Assembly (NCBI RefSeq): GCF_900104615.1
Contig: NZ_LT629939.1
Span: 1,821,071-1,885,070 of the forward strand
Origin: Merdimmobilis hominis
GTDB taxonomy: Bacteria > Bacillota > Clostridia > Oscillospirales > Ruminococcaceae
DNA length: 64,000 bases
Reading direction: 5' to 3'
Shown piece after piece: positions 16,949-24,734 of the stretch. A program made the translations under genes and the position numbers. Within the stretch, counting starts at the first letter, position 1, and each line of letters starts with the position of its first letter. The notes below the pieces were generated by a model, which was not told the origin of the DNA, searched no databases, and saw only the letters and a program-made list of their open reading frames with translations.

Positions 16949-17920
16949 ATGAAAACTCATTTTTATAAAACCACGGCAGCGGTGCTGGCTGTCTCTATGC
17001 TGCTGTCGCTGACGGCCTGCCAGTCGGCCCCTCAGGAGGTGGAGAGCCAAGGGGACAGCTCCGCTTTGGTGGAAATCGAGCGGGAGGCGGTGCCCAAGGA
17101 TAAGATCCCCCAGGTTTCCTATGTCAAGGTCCCCACCAATCCGGGCATTACGGTGTACTCCAACAGCAGCGCCTCCATCGATGCTTCCAACGCCAGCGAA
17201 GGCTACGTCTCGGTGAAGTACACTGGATCTTCTTCCAGCCGCATCAAAGTGCAGATTACCAAGAACACCACCTACACCTATGATTTGAACAACAAGGGCA
17301 ATTATGAGGTGTTTCCCCTGAGCGAAGGGGACGGCTCCTATTCCGTAAAGGTGTTTGAGAATGTTTCGGGCAACAAATATGCCCAGGCCTACAGCACCAC
17401 CTTTTCAGTGACCTTAAAAAACAATTTCACCCCATTTTTGTATCCCAACCAGTATGTGGATTTCAACGCCGACAGCAAGGCGGTGAAGAAGGCTGCTGAA
17501 CTGGCCAGCCCCACCGGCGACCAGTTGGAGACCATCGCCAATGTGTACAATTTTGTCATCAACAATGTCACCTATGATGACGCCAAAGCCGCCACGGTCA
17601 GTTCTGGGTACCTGCCAAAGGTGGATTCGGTGCTCTCTTCCGGCAAGGGCATCTGCTTTGACTATGCAGCCTTGATGACCGCTATGCTCCGCAGCCAGGG
17701 GATCCCCACCAAATTGGTAGTGGGCTACACCGGCGACCTGTACCACGCATGGATCAACACCTATATCCCCAATGTGGGCTGGGTGAACAACATGATCTAC
17801 TTTGACGGCACCAGCTGGAAGCTGATGGACCCCACCTTTGCCTCCAATGGCAAATCCAGCCCGGAAATCATGAAGTACATCGGCGACGGCCGCAACTACC
17901 GCAGCAAATACACCTATTAA
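16949..17920 (+). CDS. Transglutaminase-like lipoprotein
   Basis: The 323-residue protein starts with a signal peptide ending in the lipobox LTAC (Cys about residue 25), so it should be lipid-anchored outside the membrane. After a beta-rich middle part, the C-terminal half has a transglutaminase-like core: GKGICFDYAALMTAML with the catalytic Cys, DLYHAWINTY with the His, and KLMDPTF with the Asp. Such proteins act as proteases or amide-handling enzymes at the cell surface. The GAAAAGGGAG site precedes the ATG. The next gene, for a PilC/GspF-like protein, begins 25 bases downstream, so it may be part of the pilus-like operon. Confidence 0.87.
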   Translation: MKTHFYKTTAAVLAVSMLLSLTACQSAPQEVESQGDSSALVEIEREAVPKDKIPQVSYVKVPTNPGITVYSNSSASIDASNASEGYVSVKYTGSSSSRIKVQITKNTTYTYDLNNKGNYEVFPLSEGDGSYSVKVFENVSGNKYAQAYSTTFSVTLKNNFTPFLYPNQYVDFNADSKAVKKAAELASPTGDQLETIANVYNFVINNVTYDDAKAATVSSGYLPKVDSVLSSGKGICFDYAALMTAMLRSQGIPTKLVVGYTGDLYHAWINTYIPNVGWVNNMIYFDGTSWKLMDPTFASNGKSSPEIMKYIGDGRNYRSKYTY

Positions 17921-17945
17921 CCTGCCAAAAAAGGAGCCTGAATGC

Positions 17946-19007
17946 ATGGTGACCCAACGGCCCGCTGCAACCAAAAAAACATTGCCAGCCCAAGAACTTT
18001 CTGCTTTTTGCCTGCAAATGGCCCTCCTTCTGCGCTCCGGCATCCCGGCGGGGGAAGGCGCGTCCATCCTCTGTGAGGATGCGGCGGAATCGGAGCGGGA
18101 ATGGCTCTCCCCCCTAGCGGAACGGCTGGATTTGGGGGAGCCCTTTTTCTCCAGCCTGGAACAGGCGGGGAGGTTCCCACAGTACTTGGTGGACATGTGC
18201 CGCATTGGCGAGACCACCGGCCGGCTGGACGACGTCCTCTTTGAACTGTCCCGCTATTACACCAAAGAAGAAGATCTGAAAAAAACCATCAAAAGCACGG
18301 TGGCCTATCCCGCGGTGATGCTGGTGATGATGGCCGCAGTGGTATTTCTGCTGCTGACCAAGGTCCTGCCCATTTTCCAGCAGGTGTTCCAGCAGCTGGG
18401 GGCAGTGATGTCCCCAGTGGCCCAGGGACTCTTGTCGGCTGGGAGCTGGCTGGGCCGGTTTTCCGCTGCGGGGGTTGGCATCCTGGCCGCCGCGCTTCTA
18501 GGTGTGTGGCTTTACAGCCGCACCCAGGCGGGAAGGGCAGCTTTTGCCCGGTGGTCCGCCGCCAGCTTCGGCTGGAAGAAATTCGCCACGCTTAGCGCTA
18601 TGCGGCGCTTTTCCTCGGCCATGACCATGACCTTGAAAAGCGGCCTTGACTTGGATGAATCCATGGAGATGACCTCCCGGCTGGTGGACTATCCCCCCAT
18701 GCGGCAGAAGGTAGAAGAATGCCGCCGCTGGATGGACGAAGGTCAGGCCTTTGAAGAATCCATCGCCAAGGCGGGGATCTTGCCCGCCATGTATTCCCGG
18801 ATGCTGGGCGTCGGGGTGCGGACCGGCCAGCTGGACACGGTGATGGAGGAGATCTCCCGCCGGTGCGATGAGCAGCTGGACGACCTCCTCTCCCGGGCCA
18901 TCGGGGTGGTGGAACCGGCCATGGTGGCGGTGCTCTCCATTGTCATTGGGCTCATCCTAATGACGGTGATGCTCCCGCTGATGGGGGTTATGTCCTCCAT
19001 CATCTAA
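17946..19007 (+). CDS. Type II secretion/type IV pilus inner-membrane protein (GspF/PilC family)
   Basis: The 353-residue protein contains two T2SSF domains. Each has the family segment around a conserved Gly-Glu: YLVDMCRIGETTGRLDDVL in the first, MYSRMLGVGVRTGQLDTVM in the second. Three membrane segments lie near residues 120-140, 175-195 and at the very C-terminus. It forms the membrane platform of a pilus or secretion pseudopilus. It is the first of six genes in a row with small gaps or overlaps, ending with pilT. Confidence 0.9.
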   Translation: MVTQRPAATKKTLPAQELSAFCLQMALLLRSGIPAGEGASILCEDAAESEREWLSPLAERLDLGEPFFSSLEQAGRFPQYLVDMCRIGETTGRLDDVLFELSRYYTKEEDLKKTIKSTVAYPAVMLVMMAAVVFLLLTKVLPIFQQVFQQLGAVMSPVAQGLLSAGSWLGRFSAAGVGILAAALLGVWLYSRTQAGRAAFARWSAASFGWKKFATLSAMRRFSSAMTMTLKSGLDLDESMEMTSRLVDYPPMRQKVEECRRWMDEGQAFEESIAKAGILPAMYSRMLGVGVRTGQLDTVMEEISRRCDEQLDDLLSRAIGVVEPAMVAVLSIVIGLILMTVMLPLMGVMSSII

Positions 19008-19100
19008 TCCGAATTTGACAGCCGAGGTCCCGGGGCGGTCTGCCTTTGGGGTCCCGGCTGCTGCTGTTGGGGAGGGGTTCCCCAAGTTGGGAGGAATTGT

Positions 19101-19415
19101 ATGAAGGCACAGGGAAAATGGCTGGGCTATCTGGTGCCGGTGGGCATCTTTCTGATCTTGGCGGCGGCACTGTGGTATGGCATGGGGGACTTGCAGGCCC
19201 GCAACGCCGAGGAGGGGGTCCGGGTGACCGAGCAGGCCATCCGCCGGGCGGCAGTCCAGTGCTATGCCATCGAAGGGGAGTACCCTCCCTCCCTGGAATA
19301 TTTGAAAGAAAACTACGGCATTGAGGCAGGGGAGTATGTGGTTCATTACACGGTGATCGCCTCCAACCTGATGCCGGATATCACCGTCTTCGCCCTGGAG
19401 GACGGGGAGGAATAG
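19101..19415 (+). CDS. Pilin-like membrane protein without recognisable prepilin cleavage site
   Basis: The 104-residue protein has one N-terminal membrane segment (residues 9-28) followed by a helix rich in charged residues and a small globular part with YAIEGEYPPSLEYLKENYG. That last pattern is common in pseudopilins, where 'y...G.YP.sl..L' follows the N-terminal helix. The Glu at position +5 expected in processed pilins is missing. GGGAGG lies before the ATG. By position it is a minor pilin or an accessory protein of the pilus-like locus. Confidence 0.7.
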   Translation: MKAQGKWLGYLVPVGIFLILAAALWYGMGDLQARNAEEGVRVTEQAIRRAAVQCYAIEGEYPPSLEYLKENYGIEAGEYVVHYTVIASNLMPDITVFALEDGEE

Positions 19416-19427
19416 GAGGAGAGGCTT

Positions 19428-19922
19428 TTGGAGATGAAAAAACAAACCCATATCGCCGACCTGCTGTTCACCTTGGCGCTGTTTCTGGTGTTTGCCGCGT
19501 CGGCGGTGATGGCACTCCTCTTTGGGGCCAATGTGTACCAAAACACCGTCCGCCAGATGGATGAAAACTACAACCAGCGCACCTGCCTTGCCTATGTGGC
19601 CAACCAGGTGCGGCAGCACGATGCCGCCGGGAGGGTCTATCTTTCAGAGATCACCGGCCAGCCCGCTTTGATTCTGGAGGATGGGGACGGGGATGGCCGG
19701 TACTTCACCGCCATCTACTGGTATGAGGGTTCCCTGCGGGAGCTGTACACTGCCAAGGACAGCGGCCTCACTGCCGCCGACGGGGTAGAGCTCCTGCCCA
19801 TGACCGCCTTTTCGATGCGGGAGGAGGACGGCCTGCTCCGGGTGGAGGCCATTGGCCCCCAAGGGGAGGAATTGGGGCTCACCCTGTCTCTGCGCTCTAT
19901 GAAAGGGGGAGAGGACCGATGA
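19428..19922 (+). CDS. DUF4860-like pilus-locus protein
   Basis: The 164-residue protein has one N-terminal membrane segment (about residues 11-31) followed by an extracytoplasmic beta-rich domain with DGDGDGRYFTAIYWYEGSLRELY. The layout resembles the DUF4860 family found beside clostridial type IV pilus genes; this is from recall. The start is either TTG 19428, with AGGAGG 8 bases upstream, or ATG 19434. Its stop overlaps the next gene by four bases (ATGA). Confidence 0.7.
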   Translation: MEMKKQTHIADLLFTLALFLVFAASAVMALLFGANVYQNTVRQMDENYNQRTCLAYVANQVRQHDAAGRVYLSEITGQPALILEDGDGDGRYFTAIYWYEGSLRELYTAKDSGLTAADGVELLPMTAFSMREEDGLLRVEAIGPQGEELGLTLSLRSMKGGEDR

Positions 19923-20344
19923 AAACCAAGAACAAATCCAGCCTCTTCCTCATGGAATTGATTGTGGCCATCTTTTTCTTCGCCGCATCGGCGGCGGTCT
20001 GTATCAGCATCTTTGTGGGGGCCCACAAAACCAGCAGCCGAAGCGTGGATTTAAGCCAAGCTGTGTTCCTCGCCCAATCGGTGGCGGAAACGGTGAAGGC
20101 CAGCCCGGAGGGCTGGCAGCGGCTGGAATACCTCACCCCAACTGGAGAAGGACAGGCGGCGGTGGAGTATGATAAAGATTGGCGGCCCATCTCCGGCTCC
20201 CCATCTGGCGCCGTCTACCGGATGGAGCTGCTGGACCAAGGGGATGGCTCCACCCGCATCACTGTGAAAAAAGGGGAGGAAACCCTCTTCTCCATCGAAG
20301 CGGTGCCCCTGCATCGGGAAGGAGGGGGCGGATTTGGCCAGTGA
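19919..20344 (+). CDS. Prepilin-like protein with atypical cleavage site
   Basis: The 141-residue protein has a type III signal pattern: a basic start (KTKNKSS) followed by LFLMELIVAIFFFAASAAV, with Glu at the fifth position of the hydrophobic stretch as in pilins. The residue before the predicted cut is Ser instead of Gly, so processing is uncertain. The rest is a small beta domain. It is translationally coupled to the gene before (ATGA overlap) and overlaps the next gene by 11 bases. Confidence 0.75.
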   Translation: MKTKNKSSLFLMELIVAIFFFAASAAVCISIFVGAHKTSSRSVDLSQAVFLAQSVAETVKASPEGWQRLEYLTPTGEGQAAVEYDKDWRPISGSPSGAVYRMELLDQGDGSTRITVKKGEETLFSIEAVPLHREGGGGFGQ

Positions 20345-20723
20345 GAAACGCTATCCCATCGGCAGCGCCTCCATCGTCATGGTGTTTGTGGCCGTCTGCC
20401 TCACCGCCCTCTCCTCTCTGTCCCTGGTGTCTGCCAAAGCGGATTTAAAGCTGTCGGAAAAGACTGCCCAGGCCGTAAACGCCTACTATGAGGCGGACGC
20501 CAAAGCCGCCCGGGAGGTCAACGCAGCGGAGGGGGATGCCGTCAAACTGGAACAGATGGGCTGGCAGCGGCAGGAGGGCACCCTGCAAAAAGAGTTCCCT
20601 TTGGATGACCGGCAGGCCCTGCGGGTGACCCTGGCCGCCCCCACTTTGGAGGTGGAGGAATGGCGGGTGGTCATCACCAAAGAATGGGTGGGGGACGACA
20701 GCCTGGACGTCTGGGTCCCTTAA
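20334..20723 (+). CDS. Minor pilin-like protein (GspK/PilX-like), TTG start
   Basis: The 129-residue protein has a short basic start, then PIG and a hydrophobic segment SASIVMVFVAVCLTAL without Glu at position 5. GspK-type minor pseudopilins, which cap the tip, also lack this Glu. A helix follows (AVNAYYEADAKAAREV) and a small beta domain. It starts at TTG 20334 after GGAGGGGG, inside the previous gene. This is a reasonable but weak assignment. Confidence 0.68.
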   Translation: MASEKRYPIGSASIVMVFVAVCLTALSSLSLVSAKADLKLSEKTAQAVNAYYEADAKAAREVNAAEGDAVKLEQMGWQRQEGTLQKEFPLDDRQALRVTLAAPTLEVEEWRVVITKEWVGDDSLDVWVP

Positions 20724-20751
20724 GCAACAGCAAGCGAAAGCAGGTGTATCT

Positions 20752-21813
20752 ATGGATATTCAACAGATTTTATCCGGCGCGGTGAAAAGCAAGGCGGCCG
20801 ATATCTTCCTGGTGGCCGGCCTTCCCCTCTCCTATAAGATCAACGGGCAGATCCGCCATCAGAACGAGGAGAAACTGACCCCCGCACAGACCAATGAATT
20901 GATTTTAGCCATCTATGGCCTTTCCAAGGGCCATTCCCCCAACCATCTGCTGGAACACGGGGATGACGACTTTTCCTTCTCCCTGCCCGGGCTTTCCCGG
21001 TTCCGGGTCAGCACCTATAAACAGAGGGGTTCCCTGGCTGCGGTGATCCGGGTGGTCAACTTTGAACTGCCGGATTACAAGGACTTGGGCATCCCGGATA
21101 ATGTGATGCGCATAGCGGGGATGACCAAGGGCTTTGTGCTGGTCACCGGCCCGGCGGGCAGCGGCAAATCCACCACTTTGGCTTGTATCATTGACGCCAT
21201 CAACACAACCCGGGATGTCCACATCATCACCTTGGAGGACCCCATCGAATACCTGCACCGCCACAAAAAGAGCGTGGTAAGCCAGCGGGAGGTCTCCACC
21301 GACACCGACAGCTACGAAGTCGCCCTACGGGCGGCGCTGCGCCAGGCGCCGGATGTGATCCTGCTGGGGGAGATGCGGGACTATGAGACCATCAAAACCG
21401 CCATCACCGCAGCGGAGACAGGGCACCTGGTCATCTCCACCCTGCACACCATCGGGGCGGCCAAGACCATCGACCGGGTGATCGACGCCTTCCCGCCCAA
21501 CCAGCAGCAGCAGATCCGGGTGCAGCTCTCTATGACCCTGCAGGCTGTGGTCTCCCAGCAGCTGGTGCCCACAGTGGACGGCCAGGTGGTCCCCGCCTGT
21601 GAGGTGATGTTCCTCAACAACGCCATTCGCACCATGATTCGGGAATCCAAGGTCCACCAGATGGACACGGTGATCCAGACCTCATCGGGCGAAGGGATGA
21701 TCACCATGGACAGCTCCCTCCTGGGCCTCTGCCAGCAGGGGAAGATCACGGCGGAGACAGCCCTTCATTTCTCCACCAACCCCGAGCTGATGCAGAAGCG
21801 GCTGCGGATGTAA
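20752..21813 (+). CDS. pilT: Type IV pilus retraction ATPase PilT
   Basis: The 353-residue cytoplasmic ATPase matches PilT in length. Walker A is GPAGSGKST (residues 133-141). Then come the Asp box with ITLEDPIEYLH, VSQREV, ALRQAPDVILLGEMRD (Walker B region) and the His box TGHLVISTLHT. These fit PilT more than the assembly ATPases PilB/GspE, which are longer with an N-terminal domain. It probably drives pilus disassembly or, in this reduced set, all motor functions. It is the last gene of the locus. No PilB, PilM or prepilin peptidase is present nearby. Confidence 0.92.
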   Translation: MDIQQILSGAVKSKAADIFLVAGLPLSYKINGQIRHQNEEKLTPAQTNELILAIYGLSKGHSPNHLLEHGDDDFSFSLPGLSRFRVSTYKQRGSLAAVIRVVNFELPDYKDLGIPDNVMRIAGMTKGFVLVTGPAGSGKSTTLACIIDAINTTRDVHIITLEDPIEYLHRHKKSVVSQREVSTDTDSYEVALRAALRQAPDVILLGEMRDYETIKTAITAAETGHLVISTLHTIGAAKTIDRVIDAFPPNQQQQIRVQLSMTLQAVVSQQLVPTVDGQVVPACEVMFLNNAIRTMIRESKVHQMDTVIQTSSGEGMITMDSSLLGLCQQGKITAETALHFSTNPELMQKRLRM

Positions 21814-21876
21814 CCCCAAATTGGCCACCTCATTTTTGGAAGATGCCACAATTTCTGGCAGCTGGCAAAAATAGGT

Positions 21877-21905
21877 TTGAATTTTGGGGCGGTATCGCAT
21901 ATAAT
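21877..21905 (+). promoter_or_regulatory. Promoter of the small gene at 21946
   Basis: TTGAAT (21877-21882) and a perfect TATAAT (21900-21905) lie 17 bases apart, 41 bases before the start codon. Confidence 0.65.
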
Positions 21906-21945
21906 AAGGGAGTATGGAACGATTTTGAAACGGGAGGAATAAAAA

Positions 21946-22236
21946 ATGCATGTTGTTGACACCGTACATAAGACCGAGCTGGACACCGATTACAACGGCT
22001 TAATTGATTTTATGGTCAAAGGACGCCAGGTTGACCTGTACCTGCCCAAGGAGAAGACCGACTCCGACGGGTACCTGACCTGGGATGTGGAGCACTGGAC
22101 CAGCGTGGACGGCCGGCGGTTTATCCGCTGCTATTCCCTGAAGGGCCGTGTCCTGCGGGATTCCACCAGCCACAACACCTATGATATGAAAAACGACTTC
22201 CACCCTGAGGAAGCTGAAAAAGTCTGCCTGAGCTAG
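21946..22236 (+). CDS. Small protein of unknown function
   Basis: The 96-residue protein is hydrophilic and probably cytoplasmic, with no recognised domain. Features are a short acidic start, a YLPKEKTDSDGYLTWDVEHW segment and a C-terminal segment rich in Asp and His. GGGAGG lies 8 bases before the ATG, and the gene has its own strong promoter and terminator, which argue for a real, well-expressed single-gene unit. Confidence 0.72.
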   Translation: MHVVDTVHKTELDTDYNGLIDFMVKGRQVDLYLPKEKTDSDGYLTWDVEHWTSVDGRRFIRCYSLKGRVLRDSTSHNTYDMKNDFHPEEAEKVCLS

Positions 22237-22252
22237 TATTGCGACAGAAAAA

Positions 22253-22288
22253 GAGGCCCCCGGCATCTGCCGGGGGCCTTTCGTTTTT
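22253..22288 (+). terminator. Terminator after the gene at 21946
   Basis: GC-rich 11-bp stem AGGCCCCCGGC/GCCGGGGGCCT with a 4-base loop, followed by TTCGTTTTT. Confidence 0.85.
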
Positions 22289-22297
22289 CTTGGCTTT

Positions 22298-22615
22298 TTA
22301 GATGACCACTGCAGTTCCGGAGACGCTGACCATTAGCATCCCGTTGTCAGAGCCGAGGATTTCATAGTCCACATCCACCCCGACAACGGCATTGGCACCC
22401 TTTTGCTGGGCGCGGCCACACATCTCCTGGATGGCTTCTTCCCGGGCGGCCTGGAGTTCTTCTTCATACCCCTGGCTGCGGCCGCCGAAGATGTTGCGGA
22501 TCCCCGCGCCGATGTCCCGGAACATGTTGATTCCAGTGATTACCTCGCCAAAGACAACCCCTTTGTAATCCAAAATCGGGCGGCCGTCCACATTGTTTGT
22601 TGTTGTGACAATCAT
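22298..22615 (-). CDS. YbjQ family protein (UPF0145)
   Basis: The 105-residue protein matches the YbjQ/DUF74 family: start [14 protein letters not shown], then [34 protein letters not shown], and [17 protein letters not shown]. It is a soluble pentameric-type fold; the biochemical role of the family is unknown. ATG 22615 is chosen because GGAGG lies about 8 bases upstream and family members begin there; the open frame extends upstream without support. Confidence 0.9.
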   Translation of the reverse strand: MIVTTTNNVDGRPILDYKGVVFGEVITGINMFRDIGAGIRNIFGGRSQGYEEELQAAREEAIQEMCGRAQQKGANAVVGVDVDYEILGSDNGMLMVSVSGTAVVI

Positions 22616-22694
22616 TGTTCTGCCTCCTTGCCTATAGCCTCTGCGTTCCCCATCAGTATAGCAGAGATCAGGCTGGAGAAGAAGGAATTTTTTC

Positions 22695-23558
22695 TTACAA
22701 TTGAACGGCTTTCTTTTGTTTTTTCTTCTGATACATGGCCCGGTCCACCCGGTCCAGAAACTGGGATAGGGTATCGGTTTGAGGATCAAAGGCTGCCGTG
22801 CCGATGCTGACGCTCACCGATACCGGCTGATCCCCCCGCCGGAAGGGGAAGAGGACGATGGCCTGCTCCAAAGAATCGCACCGCCGCTTGACGCTGGAAA
22901 GGTCCTCGCCAGGGAAGATGGTCAGAAATTCATCCCCGCCAAATCGGGCGGACCAGTTTTCCCCACCGTCGGTGTGCCTGCGCAGCAGGGCCACAATCTG
23001 TAGGATGACCTCATCTCCAAAGGTATGGCCATACAGATCGTTGATCTGTTTAAAGTTGTCAATATCCACCATAGCGGCACACAGGCTGCGGCCGGTGTCC
23101 CTTGCCTCCTGTAGATTGCGCCGCAGCCGGAGTTCCAAGGTGTTTTTATTATATAAGCCGGTAAAGGAGTCGGTGGAGGCCAGGTTCCCCAGCTCCAGCA
23201 GGATGTCAGGGATATTGCCGCAGTTGGAGCAAACGGCCTGGAAATCGCCTCCAGGGCCGGCGATTTCTTTCTCCAATTCCAGCACCATGGGCTGGCAAAG
23301 GCAGGTGATGGGAACGGCGATGAGCAGCTTCGCCTTTTGGTCCCGCAATTCCACTTTGGCTAGCTGCCGCCGCTGGAGCTGGGATTGCCGGGCAAGGCCT
23401 TCAGTGGGATCCCCATGGCAGGCCAATAAGACCAGCTTCCCTTGGTCCAAGCGGTAGGAGAGGCCGTTTTGAGGGTCGACGAGGCGAAAATTGTCAAAAA
23501 TCCGGCAGAGATCGCTTTGGCCGGAGAATATCCGGCCCAGATCTTCCAATTCAAACAT
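22695..23558 (-). CDS. Diguanylate cyclase (GGDEF domain)
   Basis: The 287-residue protein has a GGDEF domain in its C-terminal 165 residues: [33 protein letters not shown], and the active-site motif in RFGGDEFL. The product would be cyclic di-GMP. No inhibitory RXXD site is present five residues before GGDEF. The N-terminal 120 residues are probably a sensor; they contain a CSNC pair near residue 110 and no membrane segment. Cyclic di-GMP often controls pili, so a link with the pilus-like locus nearby is possible but not shown. AAAGGAG lies before the ATG. Confidence 0.9.
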   Translation of the reverse strand: MFELEDLGRIFSGQSDLCRIFDNFRLVDPQNGLSYRLDQGKLVLLACHGDPTEGLARQSQLQRRQLAKVELRDQKAKLLIAVPITCLCQPMVLELEKEIAGPGGDFQAVCSNCGNIPDILLELGNLASTDSFTGLYNKNTLELRLRRNLQEARDTGRSLCAAMVDIDNFKQINDLYGHTFGDEVILQIVALLRRHTDGGENWSARFGGDEFLTIFPGEDLSSVKRRCDSLEQAIVLFPFRRGDQPVSVSVSIGTAAFDPQTDTLSQFLDRVDRAMYQKKKQKKAVQL

Positions 23559-23699
23559 AACGGCAGCACTCCTTTACAACACATCTCGATACAGGAAGAG
23601 GGGACTTTCTGCGGCAGGTCCAGCGGGGAAGGGAATTTTCCCTTGCTTTCTCGAAAATCCGACTTGGGAAGAAAATAAAGGAAAAAAGGACCGGATAAT

Positions 23700-23728
23700 T
23701 TGACATTTACTAAATGTCAATATTGTAT
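23700..23728 (+). promoter_or_regulatory. Promoter with palindromic operator before the small XRE gene
   Basis: The -35 TTGACA (23700-23705) is the left end of a perfect inverted repeat TTGACATTT-ACT-AAATGTCAA (23700-23720). TTGTAT at 23723-23728 is 17 bases downstream; TATAAC near 23733 is an alternative -10. The likely ligand is the XRE protein encoded at 23782. Confidence 0.6.
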
Positions 23729-23781
23729 ATAGTATAACATATACTGTTACTGTTGGCAATTGTAATGTCAAGAGGTGCAGT

Positions 23782-24030
23782 ATGTTCATCAATAAGACCA
23801 GTGATGGCAAGAACAACATCTGCGGAAAACAGGTTGCACGGCTTCGCAAACGTATGACTCCTAAAGTCTCCCAACGGGCGCTGGCAGAAATGCTTCAGGT
23901 GGCAGGGCTGGACATCGATAAAAATGCGATCCAGCGGATTGAAAGCGGTCAGCGCTTCGTCACAGATATTGAACTGATGGCATTGGCTCATGTTTTAAAC
24001 GTGGATGTAAAGGACTTGTTGCAAAACTAA
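23782..24030 (+). CDS. Small XRE-family regulator
   Basis: The 82-residue protein is a single helix-turn-helix domain: QVARLRKRMTPKVSQRALAEMLQ, then KNAIQRIESGQRFVTD, and a C-terminal helix ending DVKDLLQN. It is probably a dimeric DNA-binding protein without a ligand domain. GAGGTG lies before the ATG. The perfect palindrome overlapping its promoter suggests negative autoregulation. Confidence 0.83.
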   Translation: MFINKTSDGKNNICGKQVARLRKRMTPKVSQRALAEMLQVAGLDIDKNAIQRIESGQRFVTDIELMALAHVLNVDVKDLLQN

Positions 24031-24215
24031 AGTGGGGATACCACTGGGTCTGGCCGCTGAATAAACGGCTGGACAGGATTCACCAGTAAAAATTGCTTTT
24101 TTTTCTTCCTGCTGGTATAATGGTCACGTTGTGGCTGTTATGCTTTTTTTATTGCTGCGCCGGTATCTTTGAGTAGCGGGCCTGAGCCGGGCTGACAGTG
24201 GAAAGGGAGATTGTT

Positions 24216-24473
24216 ATGGGAAAGGTTGAGTTTGACTTTCGCGGTGTGGATTTTTTCCAGAGCAAGAACAAATTGAGCGGAAGCCTGGGGAATTTCCGCT
24301 ATATGATGATCCCCGATGGGGACGGTATCCAGGTGTACACCTACGAGACCTACTGTTTTGAGGTTGCACCCAAACTGGCGGAAACCCGGGTGGAGATGAG
24401 CGACCAGGGCTTGCAGGGGGCAGGGGAGTGGCTCAACGCTCAATATGAAGCCTATCTCACTGCCCACCGGTAG
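24216..24473 (+). CDS. Small protein of unknown function
   Basis: The 85-residue soluble protein starts at ATG 24216, with AAGGGAG 6 bases upstream; a GTG 18 bases earlier has no site. It contains GKVEFDFRGVDFFQSKNKLSG and a C-terminal helix GAGEWLNAQYEAYL. No domain was recognised. It lies between the XRE gene and the tRNA with its own upstream gap. Confidence 0.65.
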   Translation: MGKVEFDFRGVDFFQSKNKLSGSLGNFRYMMIPDGDGIQVYTYETYCFEVAPKLAETRVEMSDQGLQGAGEWLNAQYEAYLTAHR

Positions 24474-24514
24474 CGGGCCATGGAAAAAGTAAAAATTCTG
24501 TCGATGAAATTGGG

Positions 24515-24543
24515 TTGACTTTTTCCAAAATTTGATGCATAAT
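24515..24543 (+). promoter_or_regulatory. Promoter of tRNA-Gly
   Basis: TTGACT (24515-24520) and CATAAT (24538-24543) are 17 bases apart, 12 bases before the mature tRNA end. Confidence 0.6.
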
Positions 24544-24554
24544 AATATAGCAAT

Positions 24555-24628
24555 GCGGATGTAGTTTAGTGGTAAAATATTAGCTTCCCAAGCTGAGGTT
24601 GCGGGTTCGATTCCCGTCATCCGCTCCA
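24555..24628 (+). tRNA. tRNA-Gly (anticodon CCC)
   Basis: The cloverleaf is clear: acceptor GCGGATG/CATCCGC, D arm with AGTGGTAAA, anticodon stem TTAGC/GCTGA around loop TTCCCAA (anticodon CCC, glycine), T arm CGGGTTCGATTCCCG, discriminator T and an encoded CCA (24626-24628). A strong terminator follows, so it is a monocistronic tRNA gene. Confidence 0.97.
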
Positions 24629-24635
24629 AAAAGTT

Positions 24636-24669
24636 CTGCGTAAACAAGTCTTTGTTTACGCAGTTTTTT
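24636..24669 (+). terminator. Terminator of tRNA-Gly
   Basis: Perfect 12-bp stem CTGCGTAAACAA/TTGTTTACGCAG with loop GTCT, followed by six T. Confidence 0.9.
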
Positions 24670-24734
24670 CTATACCCGCCAAATCGCAGAGACAAATGGA
24701 CAAAAGGTTGAAGATGTGCCGGAAAGGAAATACC

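Noticed and set aside
23110-23560. RXXD inhibitory site in the diguanylate cyclase
   Set aside because: The residues before GGDEF do not read RXXD, so product inhibition at that site is not supported.
24481-24527. Ten-bp inverted repeat TGGAAAAAGT/ACTTTTTCCA before tRNA-Gly
   Set aside because: The right arm is part of the tRNA promoter and the 27-base loop and missing T-run do not fit a terminator; probably chance symmetry.
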